Below, in pieces: positions 48,480 through 59,966 of a DNA stretch of 64,000 bases. Origin of the DNA: Adiantum capillus-veneris (lineage: Eukaryota; Streptophyta; Polypodiopsida; Polypodiales; Pteridaceae); NCBI GenBank assembly GCA_014529385.2, contig CM043966.1, positions 104,481,087 to 104,545,086 of the forward strand, read 5' to 3'. Position 1 is the first letter of the stretch, and the number at the start of each line of letters is the position of its first letter. The notes beneath the pieces are model-generated. The model ran no database searches. It saw only the letters and a program-made list of their open reading frames with translations, and was not told where the DNA came from. A program made the position numbers and the translations under genes.

Positions 48480-51400
48480 TATAATATTCTTAAACAAGAG
48501 TTAATAGCCACCTTAGTAGGCCTATTGCTTTTTTTTTTATAAACTCAGCAGGGTAATCATCAAGTTGTCTCTTTTCCGGACAAATCCATAGTCAAAATTA
48601 CCAGTCAAGGGACTACGCAAGGAGATGGCTATGTTGAAAAATTGTATAGTGGTAAAAAAAATTCCAGAGGTAGTTTCAAAACTGAGCCCAGCATAGAGTC
48701 AATCTTTAGACAATTAGGGTACATCGATGAAATTTCCATCGAAAATAATCTGTTGTTAATACTAAGGAGATCATCCATATATTTGTAGGTTTGTGAAAAT
48801 TATTTTCGTTTGTAAAGATAATCTTTGTCTGCTACAATTTTTTGAAACCATCTATATTCAAAAAAAGCAAGGTAAACATTACACATAATAGGAGAATCCC
48901 ATTGGGATACCTTGACATTGTCTAAAGCAATGTCCACCAAATTGTACAAACAATTCATAAGCACATAGGAGATATACTTACAAAGTTCATGTCTATCAAA
49001 ATGAACCAGTGGTTTTTTATTTGATTTTTAAACCCATTTAGGTTTATGAAAAAGCAAGATTTTTTTTCAATAGCCTTGTTCTAAAGCATTATCAAATGCC
49101 ATCTTAATCACTTCGTGTAAAAGATTAGTAAGCCCAAACTCTCCAAGGAGAGGAATATTTTCATAACACGGAGTGATATCGGCAAAGAACACAAAAAAGA
49201 TATGTTCAGGTAGATTTAGAGTAACTTCAGTGAAGTTTTTTTATAAGTCAAAAGGGGTTGTATCGAGTTTTAAGGAATTTTTAGCAAACTTTTTGTTTTT
49301 TTGCACAAAGAAGCTCAAACTCAAGTAGGATAATGTTAAGACAAGATGTAATGTCTTTAGTAATATTTGTATAAATACTATTGGAGGCATCCGAAATCCA
49401 TCTAAACTTGTGTCTTTGAATTTTGTATGTAGGAAAAAGAACAGGAAGTTTGCTCAATTCATCTAGGTAGCCAATAGTGTGGTAATGATACAGGACTTAG
49501 TGATATCATCATGTGGAAAAGAACAAGGAACAAATTTAGATCTTGTTAGGCAAGTATGAGCAGCCGCCCAAGCTAATTTTTTGCACATAATAGTAGGGCT
49601 ATTGTTGGCTTTATCAAGACCAACAATAAACCAGTTATGCAAAAGAGTTTGTAAACAGCTTCCAATTTCAGGGGTTATCCATGAATATAAAGAAGAAAGC
49701 CAGTTCTATGGTAGTGTAGCAACTCTATGTAAAAAGCAATCTTTTACCAGATTTCTAAGTACAATTGGGCTATCAACTCCAGTCAGAGTGTATTGACCAA
49801 ATCAATCAAGTAGCTAAGTAAAGTTGATAGAGCTAAATAAGGGTTTTATAGAAAAACAGGAATGTAATTCAGTCCTTTGGTACTTGATATTTCCAATAAT
49901 CTTCAAGTTACAGGTGCAAACATGTTTTCCCAAATCATCAAAGGTCCTACAGTATTTATCATATTGAGAGAAAAAGCAATCTGGGCAAGATTCATTCCTC
50001 AAAAAATTTATGTTGTAAATTAAATTTTTAATAGGTTGGTGAAAGGTCCAACCAATTAAAACATTGTGAAACATATTATGGTGATCAAACAAGGTATCAA
50101 ATCACTCATAGAAGATAGATTTAGGAGAGAACCATTCCAAAAGTTCATTGTGGTAAAGACAATGAATGTAGATCAAATCATTCTCAGATGTAACCTTGGA
50201 AATAGATTTCCTTCCACAAGGTCCAAAAAGCACATGCAACCATATTAACATTACATATCAAGGAGATGTTTGATAGGGGTAATCCTCCCTCTCCCTCCCC
50301 TCTGGTAAAACTTCTTGATTTTCCTCTATAATTTCAAGAAGTAGAACTAAGGGTAAGGAATGAAGTGAACAAACTATTAGGTGTAGTGAGAGAGTTTGGC
50401 CTTTTCAAAGAGGGGGTGTTATCATCTTCAATGCAAGGTTTAAGAAAACCAGTTGCAAGTTTAACCCCTTTATAATTGGCATAGGTAGTGAGATATGAGC
50501 CAAGTTCTTCAGATTTTAATTCTTTGAGGATGTCAAGCATCATGTTATGAAAGCATTGAAGGCAATTTGAGCAATAACAAGCGATCGGACCTACCCACCA
50601 CGCCAAGAGCAGATTAGGGATAGATGTAAATCCAAAGGTTTTTCAGGAAACAAGAGTTCGAGATGGTTTAGAATAAACCAAATAGCATGGTCAAACCACA
50701 TGATACTAGACTCACATGTTGCCTTTGGATCCAAAAATTTACAAGCACACTTTAAGTAAAGTCTGTAAACATTCCAAATGGATTTAGTGTAGTAATCTGG
50801 GTTACTTTTGTTAAACTCCATGACTCATTTTGTAAAAATATAGAGCCCAACATTAGAAGAGCATTTATTGTGATCAAAGAAATTGAGGTTAAAGGGCGCC
50901 TTGATGAGTTCACCTTTATCCAAGAACTGTCCTCCTTTTAAGATTTTGAGGCGTCGGTCTTCAATAGTAGCAGCCGAAAGGTTAGCAAGGTAGACCCAGG
51001 TCTCACTTAGGATAGGTGCAGAAAATGCTTTATTGAGCAAGATCCAAAATTGGTGATTCACTCCAAAGGACTCTACTTCAATTTGTCTCACAGGGAGGAA
51101 TGGAAACACCTTAGAAACTTTAGGGACCATTTCTAAAGTTGTGGATTCACTAAGGGTACAGAGATTGTTTTGGAATTCCTTTTAAGATTCCAAAGTAGCT
51201 TCATCACAACAAAATAGGCCACCAGTCTACGGGACAATGGGGGTAGCAGGGGTAGAGACAAAGGCTTGGTTTAGACCGCAAAAGTTTCTTCAAAAAATTA
51301 GCAAGCTCAGCACCCAAAGAAGAAAAATGGGCCAATTCTTGATTATATTGTAGGGTCAAAACCGATAGTTGAGAGATAAACTTAGAGATCATTGTACAAA

Positions 51401-51540
51401 CATCCTCAGGATCTTTGTCAATGGTAGCAAGATTTTTGACCCAATCATGTTTCTCAGGGTCGTGTATAACTCTCATTCGAGCAGTCCGTTTAAAAGTAGC
51501 ATAATCCTGTAAGCAAAACACATCTTTAGCAAAGTATGTA
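48480..51540 (-). pseudogene. reverse transcriptase of an atypical (Penelope- or rvt-like) family, decayed
   Basis: Frames on the minus strand read in order. At 51521-51204 there is a start-like block (FCLQDYATFKRTARMRVIHD). Mid regions follow at 51.1-50.3 kb, including SYLTTYANYKGVKLATGF. At about 49490-49330 LPVLFPTYKIQRHKFRWISD precedes NSIYTNITKDITSCL. At about 49215-49100 NLPEHIFF and FFADITPCYENIPL carry motif A (catalytic Asp at 49178-49180). QGIPMGFS (48892-48914) is motif B, and YMDDLLSINN (DD at 48770-48775) is motif C, followed by MYPNCLKI. Frameshifts and stops separate these. The wording differs from copia, gypsy and LINE enzymes. From memory it resembles reverse transcriptases in algae, oomycetes and bryophytes, either Penelope-like or the rvt class. 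No GIY-YIG endonuclease is seen. Confidence 0.65.
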
Positions 51541-51770
51541 TATTAAGGGAAAATAGATTAGGATTAACTTTGCAACCTAGAACCGGCTAAGCCACTAGAC
51601 CATAATATCCGCGTGCAAGAACCCAGTTGATAGTCATAGATGTTGTGCCTAACACCTTTCAACCCCTCAAGGAATTATCAAAAGTGGGCCTAACTATGCC
51701 AAAAGACATAAGTAGTACTAAGGCCAACATCCCGGACAACCCGCATCAACGGGTGGTCCTTGTGTTTAGG
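51541..51770. other. interior end next to direct repeat B
   Basis: No gene or LTR-type primer site is visible here. Confidence 0.3.
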
Positions 51771-52682
51771 ATGTGTGTGTTGTTGTATCAAGATAAATAC
51801 ATATACACAAAAGAACTACAAGTTCAAAGGACAACTGACCCTAGACATCTGGAAGGTGATTTGCACAAAAAATGACTCGGTATTAGATTCATCTTTGTAC
51901 AATATAGTAAGGATGCAGACATCATCTAGTGAAATAATGCAAGGGTATCAGTGTAAGAAACGATTAGAGTCCCCCGTAATCATCAAAGTTGGACAGTAGC
52001 TACCCTAAGCCACTTTAAGCGAGGATAGCATTCTCACCTGCATCCATGTAGAAAAGACAACATATGTTAGACTTGGCTACGAATGGCCGGTGTCAATGAA
52101 GCTATCAGTTGTTATCCATGACACACTTGAAATAGAGTAGCCAACTATCCATTATGTAAGTCCCAAAAGACTCCCTAGTTTAAAGTTTCCTTATATGCAA
52201 AAAAAAACTTTAAGTAAGTTTGACTTAAGATACTTCCAAAAAGTTCATTGCTAGTGGAGGCTTTTTTAAAAGGTTAATTTTAGACAGCCAAAGGCATATA
52301 TCCATTAGTTTATAACCATAGAACAAGTTATTCCATTTTTTAATACATTTCTACTCAACATAAACAGCAGGACCTTATCAAGAATCCCCAAAGTTTTTAG
52401 ACAATTTAATAGATGTAATCCCGTGTATGAACAAACTATTTACTGATGTGTTACTGATCATTATATTTGGTTAAAATCTGCATAACAAGAAAACACCAAC
52501 AAATAGACTAGAAATTGGATCACCATACAACATCTCCTTATCAAGAAGGTAACCCATATCAACAAAGCATAAGAGACATGAAAATATAATCCAGAAATAA
52601 AACTAGCCAGTAGTCAGGTAAGGACAACTCTCCCAAAAAAAACATGAATTTGGAAAACATGCTTCATTGCGGTTTACAGGGG

Positions 52683-53444
52683 CAATCTATATTAATTATG
52701 TTTAAGTAAGCAGAGCAAAGATCATCAAAACCTCATTATGTGGATGTGACCTTGGGGCAAGTCTCTTATTACGGCAAAGTAGAAAGCCAGAGCATCAGAC
52801 AAACAAAGCTAGATCATATGCCTAGTTTTTCTAGCCATGAAAAGATAAAGGGAGGACAATTAGCATAATATCTTCAACATTCAGTATAGAACAAAAAATA
52901 TCATAATGTCAAACCCATCTCAATCTTGACCTGGTCTTTATGCCAAAGAGTCAGTCGAGACTCCCAGGAAATGCAGGCATCCTAGACTACTCCCAGTATC
53001 TTGAAACCCATAACCAAATAGTCAAGCCTCGTTAGCTCAAGTCATACACCCAGTGAGCTCTAAAACACCATCAGCTAGTGTTTATAAAAGAAAGCCTCAG
53101 TATGCCATCAACACTAGACCCGAATTCAAGTACCAAAAAGTACAAGACCTAAATAATGTATTCATCACTTTTTGAGAAAGATCAACACAATTTTTTAATT
53201 CAAAGACCACTTTATACGAACCCGACCCCTTCGTAGACCTCGTATAAAAGTTCTTAAGTTGCAAACATATAACTTCCCGTGTGTATTTTTTTAACAAGCC
53301 ACCCAAAAAGAACTATACAGACAGATTGCCTTACTTCACCTAATCAAAATTCCTATTTATGCCAGTCTGAGCAAGTCAGGAATGTCAACTAGATCAATAA
53401 GTATCATAAGAGTCTGCTAAGATTCATCAAAAGCCATAGTCTAA
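52683..53444. other. non-coding flank present only in repeat B
   Basis: This stretch between the shared repeat and the CACTA left end has no match in copy A and no recognised gene. With 59485-59966 it makes about 1.24 kb that either inserted in B or was lost from A before the CACTA element arrived. Confidence 0.5.
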
Positions 53445-53708
53445 CACTACAAGAGGTTGTGTGCACTTGTGACGTTTTTAGCGACAAAAATACATTGGAT
53501 TTTTATACTCCCCGGTGTCGCTAATAGCATCACTACGGGAACGTCTCTATGAGCATCACTAAAACCGTTGCTATATGTGTTGCTATAATCGGTGCTATAT
53601 AGCGACGCATGTAGCGACGCTTACAGGCTACCTATAACGACGCTTATAGCGACGTTGCAATGCCTTATATAGCGACGCTTATAACGACACCCGAGAGTAA
53701 AAATTTTT

Positions 53709-53737
53709 GGTGGCAGGACATTGAATGCCCTGCCACC
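53709..53737. repeat. hairpin in the CACTA left subterminal region
   Basis: GGTGGCAGG (53709-53717) and CCTGCCACC (53729-53737) are perfect inverted arms with an 11-nt loop. Confidence 0.7.
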
Positions 53738-54142
53738 CATCAACCGTATTGAATATTTCAATAATAGAGTAAACCTAAATGAATCCAAGATAAGCCCACA
53801 TTCACCTTTGAAAGAAAGTGCAAGGTATAGACCCAAAGTAGTCACCCGCAAGACAATATACCCAAAGTAGTCACCCGCAAGACAACATACCCATTAACAC
53901 CATCATCCATAGTATTGTTTGCAGAATAAAGATACAAAAGTGACAAAAATAAATTGATGAAAGTAAATCAATGACAATTGTACACATCATAGGCAAAATC
54001 ACTTGATTGTTAAGCTTTGCAAATATAATAGTTACAACACCATTGTCATTATTGAGAAAATATACATGGTTTTCCATTACAAAAAGACGTATACACGCCA
54101 TCTCATTATACATATGCTATGATAAAAGGAAACTAATTCTAT

Positions 54143-55489
54143 CTAGCTACGGCTAGACTGACGTTGTCTAATCAGACGTCTCATCACGTCCAAGCGGCGT
54201 ATCTGTCGGATTTTGCAAAAAAAAAAAGACAGCTTTCTGTAAGTATAAACATATAGTTTACAAAACAATACAACAAATAGAAAAGAGTAAACCCTAATAC
54301 TAACCATGCCGCCATGAGAACTCAGAATGTCCATCAAGGCATTTAAGCACTTTCTGCCTGTGTACTCGTACTCGTATGGTGTGGGGTCACGTCCTATCAT
54401 CGACCACTGTTCAAAACATACAAAGAATCCATTATGTTAGAATTTAAAAGTACAAATAGCTGTAACTACCAAACCTAAAGAGCAATGAGAAAACACTTAC
54501 AAAATCGACCTCAAACGATGACCACCCGCTGCTCCCCAAGTGGTGCGAGCTCCTTGCCTCTACTCGCGCTTTGGCTGCCTCCTTTTGTTGTTTCCACTTG
54601 TCAGGATTCTCGCGCGCTACTTGCTTCACATTCTTCCAATCTTCTTTGGCTAGCCAATCTGGTCTATTCCACCCATGCTTTATTGCTTTTTGCACTTCAG
54701 AACGCTTGTGCTTGTAGTATTCGCGCATTCGAAACTTCATAAGGTCTTCATTGAAGCAGTCATCCCCGTGTTGACATGGGAAACTTGTCATGCAGCATGC
54801 TGATGACTATGTGCTTTAATTCACTTGGTACTTTACTCCAGGTGTTTAGTATGTAGTGTATAAAAACCTAAGAGCAAAGACCACACATGCGCGATCACCT
54901 TCTTGCCTTCATCATCCAAGATGATGCCACCACTGAAGTCGACGGAGTACGGCAAGCCCTCTCACCTGTGATATGTGAACCTGGGTGTCCCGGCAGGGGT
55001 CTCTAGCGGCGTGTTGATGGGGGTACGGACGTCAAGTGTCTCCACTGGAGTCTGGGCCCCGAAGCGAGGAGTGTCGATTGGGGAGACTCCTGGAGGAGTA
55101 GGTAGTGGTGGGTAGCCAGGAACGGCCGATAGACGCGCAAAACCTGGCGTAGATGGCGATGTCGTGGCCGGTGTGGGGGCGGGCAAAGAAGGGGAAGGTA
55201 AAGAGCCTCGTCGAACACGAGGCGTTGTCGAGGCATTAGCAGTGGCATCCCCACAACAACCGCCACCGCCACCGCCACCACTAGAGTGTCGGTGCCTAGA
55301 CGAGTGTGAAGATCGTCTCGTCGACACCGAAGCTTCGGAGCGCGCCAAATGCTCCGAAATAGAGGGAGACTCTAAAGGAGTAGAACGATGTGATGGTGCT
55401 CCAGAGTGATGACGATCCTTGTACCACTGTCTCTGTTGGGATGACAAAGAAGAAAGAAACTCATCATCATCCATACCTACATTAAACAC
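54143..55489 (-). pseudogene. CACTA Ptta/En-Spm (TNPA-like) protein gene, in pieces
   Basis: The first block (55489-54962) is an acidic start (MDDDEFLSSLSSQQRQWYKD) followed by a Ser-, Pro-, Thr- and Gly-rich disordered region. The second (54791-54444) contains MREYYKHKRSEVQKAIKHGW, DWLAKEDWKNVKQVARENP, and KWKQQKEAAKARVEARSSHH followed by LGSSGWSSF, the conserved Ptta/En-Spm plant transposase block. The third (54400-54300) reads MIGRDPTPYEYEYTGRKC. Blocks are in different frames; introns may join some of them, but I also see stops between 54960 and 54790, so I call it a probable pseudogene. Such proteins bind the subterminal repeats. Confidence 0.65.
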
Positions 55490-55533
55490 ACGAACATTTA
55501 ATCTTAATATTGAATGGAGAAGAAAACGTGGAC

Positions 55534-55540
<7 letters not shown>

Positions 55541-55579
<39 letters not shown>
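55541..55579. repeat. (GA)n microsatellite
   Basis: This is a pure run of about 39 bp, just upstream (minus strand) of the TNPA-like gene start. Confidence 0.95.
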
Positions 55580-55583
<4 letters not shown>

Positions 55584-56088
55584 CATAAAGGGGGAGGGAT
55601 TCCTATGTAGAGAGATTCCTGTGAAGTTCTTGTGAATTTGTCTCCCATGTGCATTCTACGTATCTTGTAAAAGCACTGTGCTCCGAGTGGGATGGAGACT
55701 AAGGCTGCAATCGCAAAGGAGGTGATCCTCTATAATCGATCCTCAAAATCTCTTGAAGCGTGCTAAAGTAAGTGAGTTCTGCCACCACAAGATCTGCATC
55801 ACAGGACCGTCATCGACTAGACTGTTCAAATTTTACCATGATTCCACAATCTTGAGTAAAACGCTTTTTGTCGATCCGTTCCATACTAGAATGTTGAACT
55901 TTACACCATGCTACTATGTATGACTTATACTACAACCAACAAAGATTATGAGTGGCCGTTCAAACATCTAGAAAGTCACTAGTCGTACATTGCAAACTTA
56001 CCTTGATCGCGCAACCCCAAGAGTACTCCCACTCCTCCTCAGTCACTTCTTCACCGCACTTTTGTGCGCTTTTCAATTGGTTGTGCAA

Positions 56089-57620
56089 CTACCTTACGCT
56101 CATGAATGTTGGTAGGCTCTCCAGACCCGCTGGATAATGCATCGGTGGTCGTCTTCCCCGTCTCCACTCGATTCGTGCCCTTTGCCGGTCTTGCTTTGCA
56201 TCCTCGTATTGTGCAATCCACTTTTGTATCACTGGATTGTGAAGCATGCAAAATCGATTGATTTTAGCCTCTAGATCTTCCATCATCTTCTTCTCAACAC
56301 CGAGATTGCACATGACAATCCTAGATATGCGCTCATCATCTATGGTTTGCCATAGCGTGTCCCGGGCTTTATCAAATTTATCTAGCCACTCTCCAATGTA
56401 AACTAGGGACTCTGATACCAGCCAACCTTTTGAAATGCTACCCTCCGGACGTGCCTTCTGACGTACATATCCCTTAAGTGTTTTCATGAAATGTTATAAA
56501 AAGAACATCCATCTAGAATGTACTTTGCTAGCTATTTCCACCTCATTAAGTATGTGAACAAGAAGATGCACCTGAATGGTTAGCATGGTAGTAGGAAAGT
56601 GTTTCTCAAACATGCACACAACCTCCGCAGCGTTTAGTTTGACGAATGGTATGGAGTCTACATTGATCTCCTTTTGTGAGATCCATTGCACCAACTTTGC
56701 AAGTTTGTAGATTGTGTTATGGACGTCAGGAGACAAACATCCCTCAATGGCCACGGGTAAAATAAACTGAAAAACACATCTAGCAATGATATTAAAGTCC
56801 ACACACGAATTTGTTACACAATTCCCACTATGATATATTCCACTTCAAACATACCTGACACATTTTATGCTAGTCATGTGACTTCAAACCAGTAAGCTTT
56901 CCTTCTTTAGTGAAACACATTTGGAGCGAGTGCATTACCCCATTGGGGGTCCGCACAGATTGAATGGTCTCTTTTACTTTGCGTTCTTGGGCTCCTGTCA
57001 AAATCCATGGCGCTTTAGCGAGTTTTATCGATCCATCGAATGCTGTCTGCGGCCAATATTGCTCCATACGATCCACACTTTCTAAGGTGAACCCTGGCTC
57101 CCAAAGTATCTTTCTTGCCGGTCAGATGGTCCCATAGCAGATTACCCACATTCTTGAATATGTGCATTGGATCGATCAAGTGATTGATCATGAGTCGGGG
57201 CCAATAGTAACTCGTACCATAGAGAGAGTCTCTTCATCCCTGGGGGCAAACCGTCATCACACATCTCCTTCTGCTCTAACCATGCTTGTGCAGACATCCT
57301 TGGTGGCTCCCTGCCCAAAAAGCCTGCGAACATGTCTATTGGGTTGCAAGATTTCTACCTATTGGCCAGCGTCAGAGTCCAACGAGTTATAATTGGCAAA
57401 AAATCGATCTATAATAGATGGATCAAACTAGCCAAATTCGCGAATGTGCTGCAAAGAAACGCGTCTTGTCCGTCACACAGCATGCTTGCATTGATTACAA
57501 GGACATAAGATCCTTGTTGAGAGATAGGTGTTTCGGTTGTACGGCCCCACATCCTCGTCATTACTCATAATGAAGGTAAAAACCTTATAACCTGGACATA
57601 AATTTAATCTTCTATTGGCA
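56089..57620 (-). pseudogene. CACTA TNP2 transposase, missing its N-terminal catalytic half
   Basis: From 57560 to 57380 broken frames give CPCNQCKHAV and IIDRFFANYNSLDSDAGQ, the N-terminal transposase-associated region. At 57333-57200 follows EPPRMSAQAWLEQKEMCDDG, PPGMKRLSLWYELPYW and HLIDPMHIFKNVG, the end of the TNP2 domain. DRMEQYWPQTAFDGSIKLAK lies near 57070. Then LAKLVQWISQKEI, VVCMFEKHFPTTMLTIQVHL and SRWMFFL (56.8-56.5 kb) are the DUF4218-type block, continued at 56487-56089. The stretch of TNP2 that should lie between the first and second blocks, with its earlier conserved acidic residues, is absent: they sit only about 50 bp apart. The gene is therefore deleted and frameshifted. 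Confidence 0.75.
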
Positions 57621-57631
57621 TCCTCCGTCTT

Positions 57632-57635
<4 letters not shown>

Positions 57636-57694
<59 letters not shown>
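57636..57694. repeat. (CT)n microsatellite
   Basis: This is an almost pure run of about 59 bp just upstream of the transposase remnant on the minus strand. Confidence 0.95.
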
Positions 57695-57698
<4 letters not shown>

Positions 57699-58085
57699 CA
57701 CACTGTGAACTACCTCACATTCTCTAGTCATGTCCAATCTCCGCACACCTCGGTCTACAGGTGCACGGAGATCAGAACCAACGAGTTATAATCTCGTCTT
57801 TATTGGTCATGCCTATATTTGTGGGTACGAGAAATCTACACACCCACGTCTACATGATAGTGCATGTACTTGAAAAAACCCCTTTGCCTCTTCTCTAGCT
57901 GTACTAATTCACAACATCTTAACATCTCTTCACAGCAGATCTTTGTTCGAAGGATTACTTAGCACATTACATGTTGGCCTCCAATCTGAGTATCGTACCG
58001 TTGAAAGCTTTTCAACTTAAGGTAGCATCCGTAGAGACGAGGAGAGGGATCATCGGTCGCCTAACTCTAATTTTTTTACCATAAT

Positions 58086-58680
58086 CCCGAAGGTAGACTC
58101 CAATATAAAAACTCAATCCAAAATCTAACCTTAAATCTAACTTAATTGAACATGTGGTGATTCACGACTAATTGAATATGGTTAGTGTGTGAGTTAATAG
58201 GTGTCAGATGTTGATGGGAATATACATATTGTTGTGTAACTAGTGTTTGCTCTTTGGGCAAAGCGCGCCTTCATTGACATGCACTAAAATCTAACCTAAA
58301 TCTAATCTAATCTTAAATCGAACATAAATCTAGATCTAATCTAATCTTAAACTCAAAATAAACCTAAATTTAATCTAATCCTAAATCTAACATAAACCTA
58401 AACGTAATCTAACTTAATTATAAATTTAATCTAGTTAATCTTAAATCTTGTTTTAATCTTAAATCTAAATCTAATTTAATCTCAACTCAACATAAACCTA
58501 AATGTAATCTAACTTAAATTTAGCATAGCTAGCTAATCTTAAATCTTGCCCTAATTTTAAATCTAACTTAATCTTAATCTAATTTAAATCTAAATCTCAC
58601 ATAATCTTAAACTCAACATAAACATAAATCTAAATGTAATCTAACATAATTTTAAATCTAATTTAAATCTTAACCTAATC
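58086..58680. repeat. degenerate TAAATCTAA-type array
   Basis: About 600 bp are built from variants of CTTAAATCTAACTTAATC and CATAAACCTAAATGTAATCT. The GGG/CCC of plant telomere repeats is missing, so it is an AT-rich simple array, not a telomere. Confidence 0.75.
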
Positions 58681-58921
58681 TCTCTCTCTCTTTGTTTTCT
58701 CCCCTTACCTCTCTCTTTCGTCTTCTCCCCCCCCCCCCCCCCCTCTCTCTCTCTCTCTCTTTCTCTTTCTCTTTGTTTTCTCCTCTCTCTTTGTTTTATA
58801 TCTCTCTCTCTCTCATTCTCTCTCTTTACTTTATCTCTCTCTCTCTCTCTCTCTCTCAATGTGTGTGTATGCATTCTTTGTTTATGCATGTGTGTGTGTA
58901 TGTGTTTTTTGTTTATGCATG

Positions 58922-58992
<71 letters not shown>

Positions 58993-59001
58993 AAAGACAC
59001 A

Positions 59002-59096
<95 letters not shown>

Positions 59097-59194
59097 GGGA
59101 AGAGAAACATGAGAGAGAGAAGGAGCATACCTGGCTCTCCTTCCTCTCCTCGTGTATGTGTGTGGGTGTGTGTGTGTGTGGGGGGGGGGGGGGG

Positions 59195-59240
<46 letters not shown>
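58681..59240. repeat. compound microsatellite block
   Basis: In order it holds (CT)n, a C run near 58727-58742, several (CT)n runs, TG-rich patches, (CT)n at about 58926-58977, (TG)n at about 59004-59038, (GA)n at about 59042-59090, a G run at about 59181-59194 and (GA)n at about 59200-59233. The CT and GA runs are complementary across the TG run. All long open frames here are translations of the repeats. Confidence 0.9.
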
Positions 59241-59261
59241 CATGGGTTACCTCTTTCGCTT

Positions 59262-59304
59262 GAGCGCCAAAAACTCAGATCTGAGATCTGAGTTTCTGGC
59301 GCTC
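59262..59304. repeat. 43-bp near-perfect palindrome in the CACTA right subterminal region
   Basis: Arms of 21 bp (59262-59282 and 59284-59304) around a single central G match in reverse complement with one mismatch. The core is AACTCAGATCT against AGATCTGAGTT and the outer end GAGCGCCA against TGGCGCTC. Confidence 0.9.
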
Positions 59305-59484
59305 TTGGTTTATTTTTTTACCCCTATTAGCGTCGCTCTGAGCTTTACTATGGGCGTTGCTATGGGCGTCGCTATGCAACAAATAGAATAGCGATGCCTA
59401 TAGCGACGCTCATAGCGACGGCGTGGCTTTTTACTTTTGAGTGTTGCATTGCGAGCTCGTTAATGTGAAGTACCTCTTGTAGTG

Positions 59485-59966
59485 TAAAATAATAAGTTCG
59501 AAACCAGTAGCATTTAATCAAGCCAAAACATAGGTCAACAGTATATTTTAAAAATCCATAAAGCCTCAGTCAGCAAGGTTTTATAACAACCCGAAACTTC
59601 CACGGAAGCTCCACATATACCCCGTTGTAAGATTTAAAAAGAACCTAATGCAATTTTCTAAACTTGGCGAGGAGTCACAACCCTTCGAGCTATTTCAATT
59701 AAGTGATTTAGGCAAACAAAAATCTTAGTATAAGAAATTAAAAAAAATGAAAGTTCAAACGACTTGTGATGTCGAGGTTTTTTCTACTAGCTCCATTACT
59801 CCAGCCAATCCAAAAAAAAATACTTTTGGAACACACTCCCTTTCTTTTAGAACACTCCCAAAAACTTAAGCCAACTTTAAGTGAGGGGAGTAGAACACCC
59901 TCACCTTTTTATACTGGGTTTGAAGAAACAAGGAGAGTCATGCACTGCTCGTATTAAGGTGAAAGC
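59485..59966. other. non-coding flank right of the CACTA element
   Basis: No gene is visible here. It has no counterpart in direct repeat A. Confidence 0.5.

Larger units (their letters stand above)
53445..59484 (-). mobile_element. CACTA (En/Spm) DNA transposon, 6.04 kb, internally deleted
   Basis: The ends are CACTACAAGAGGT at 53445-53457 and its exact reverse complement at 59472-59484, a 13-bp terminal inverted repeat. TAA flanks both sides (53442-53444 and 59485-59487), the 3-bp target duplication expected of CACTA elements. Subterminal regions (about 53480-53700 and 59320-59430) are dense in variants of TATAGCGACGC in both orientations, the kind of site bound by the element's own regulator. 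Inside are a TNPA/Ptta-like gene and a partial TNP2 transposase, both on the minus strand. Confidence 0.92.

Noticed and set aside
58086-58680. Telomere-like interstitial array
   Set aside because: The repeats are TAAATCTAA-like and lack the CCCTAAA unit of plant telomeres.
58641-59243. Long open frames on both strands over the microsatellite block, including a 200-residue minus-strand frame
   Set aside because: They are translations of (CT)n, (TG)n and (GA)n runs and carry no protein information.
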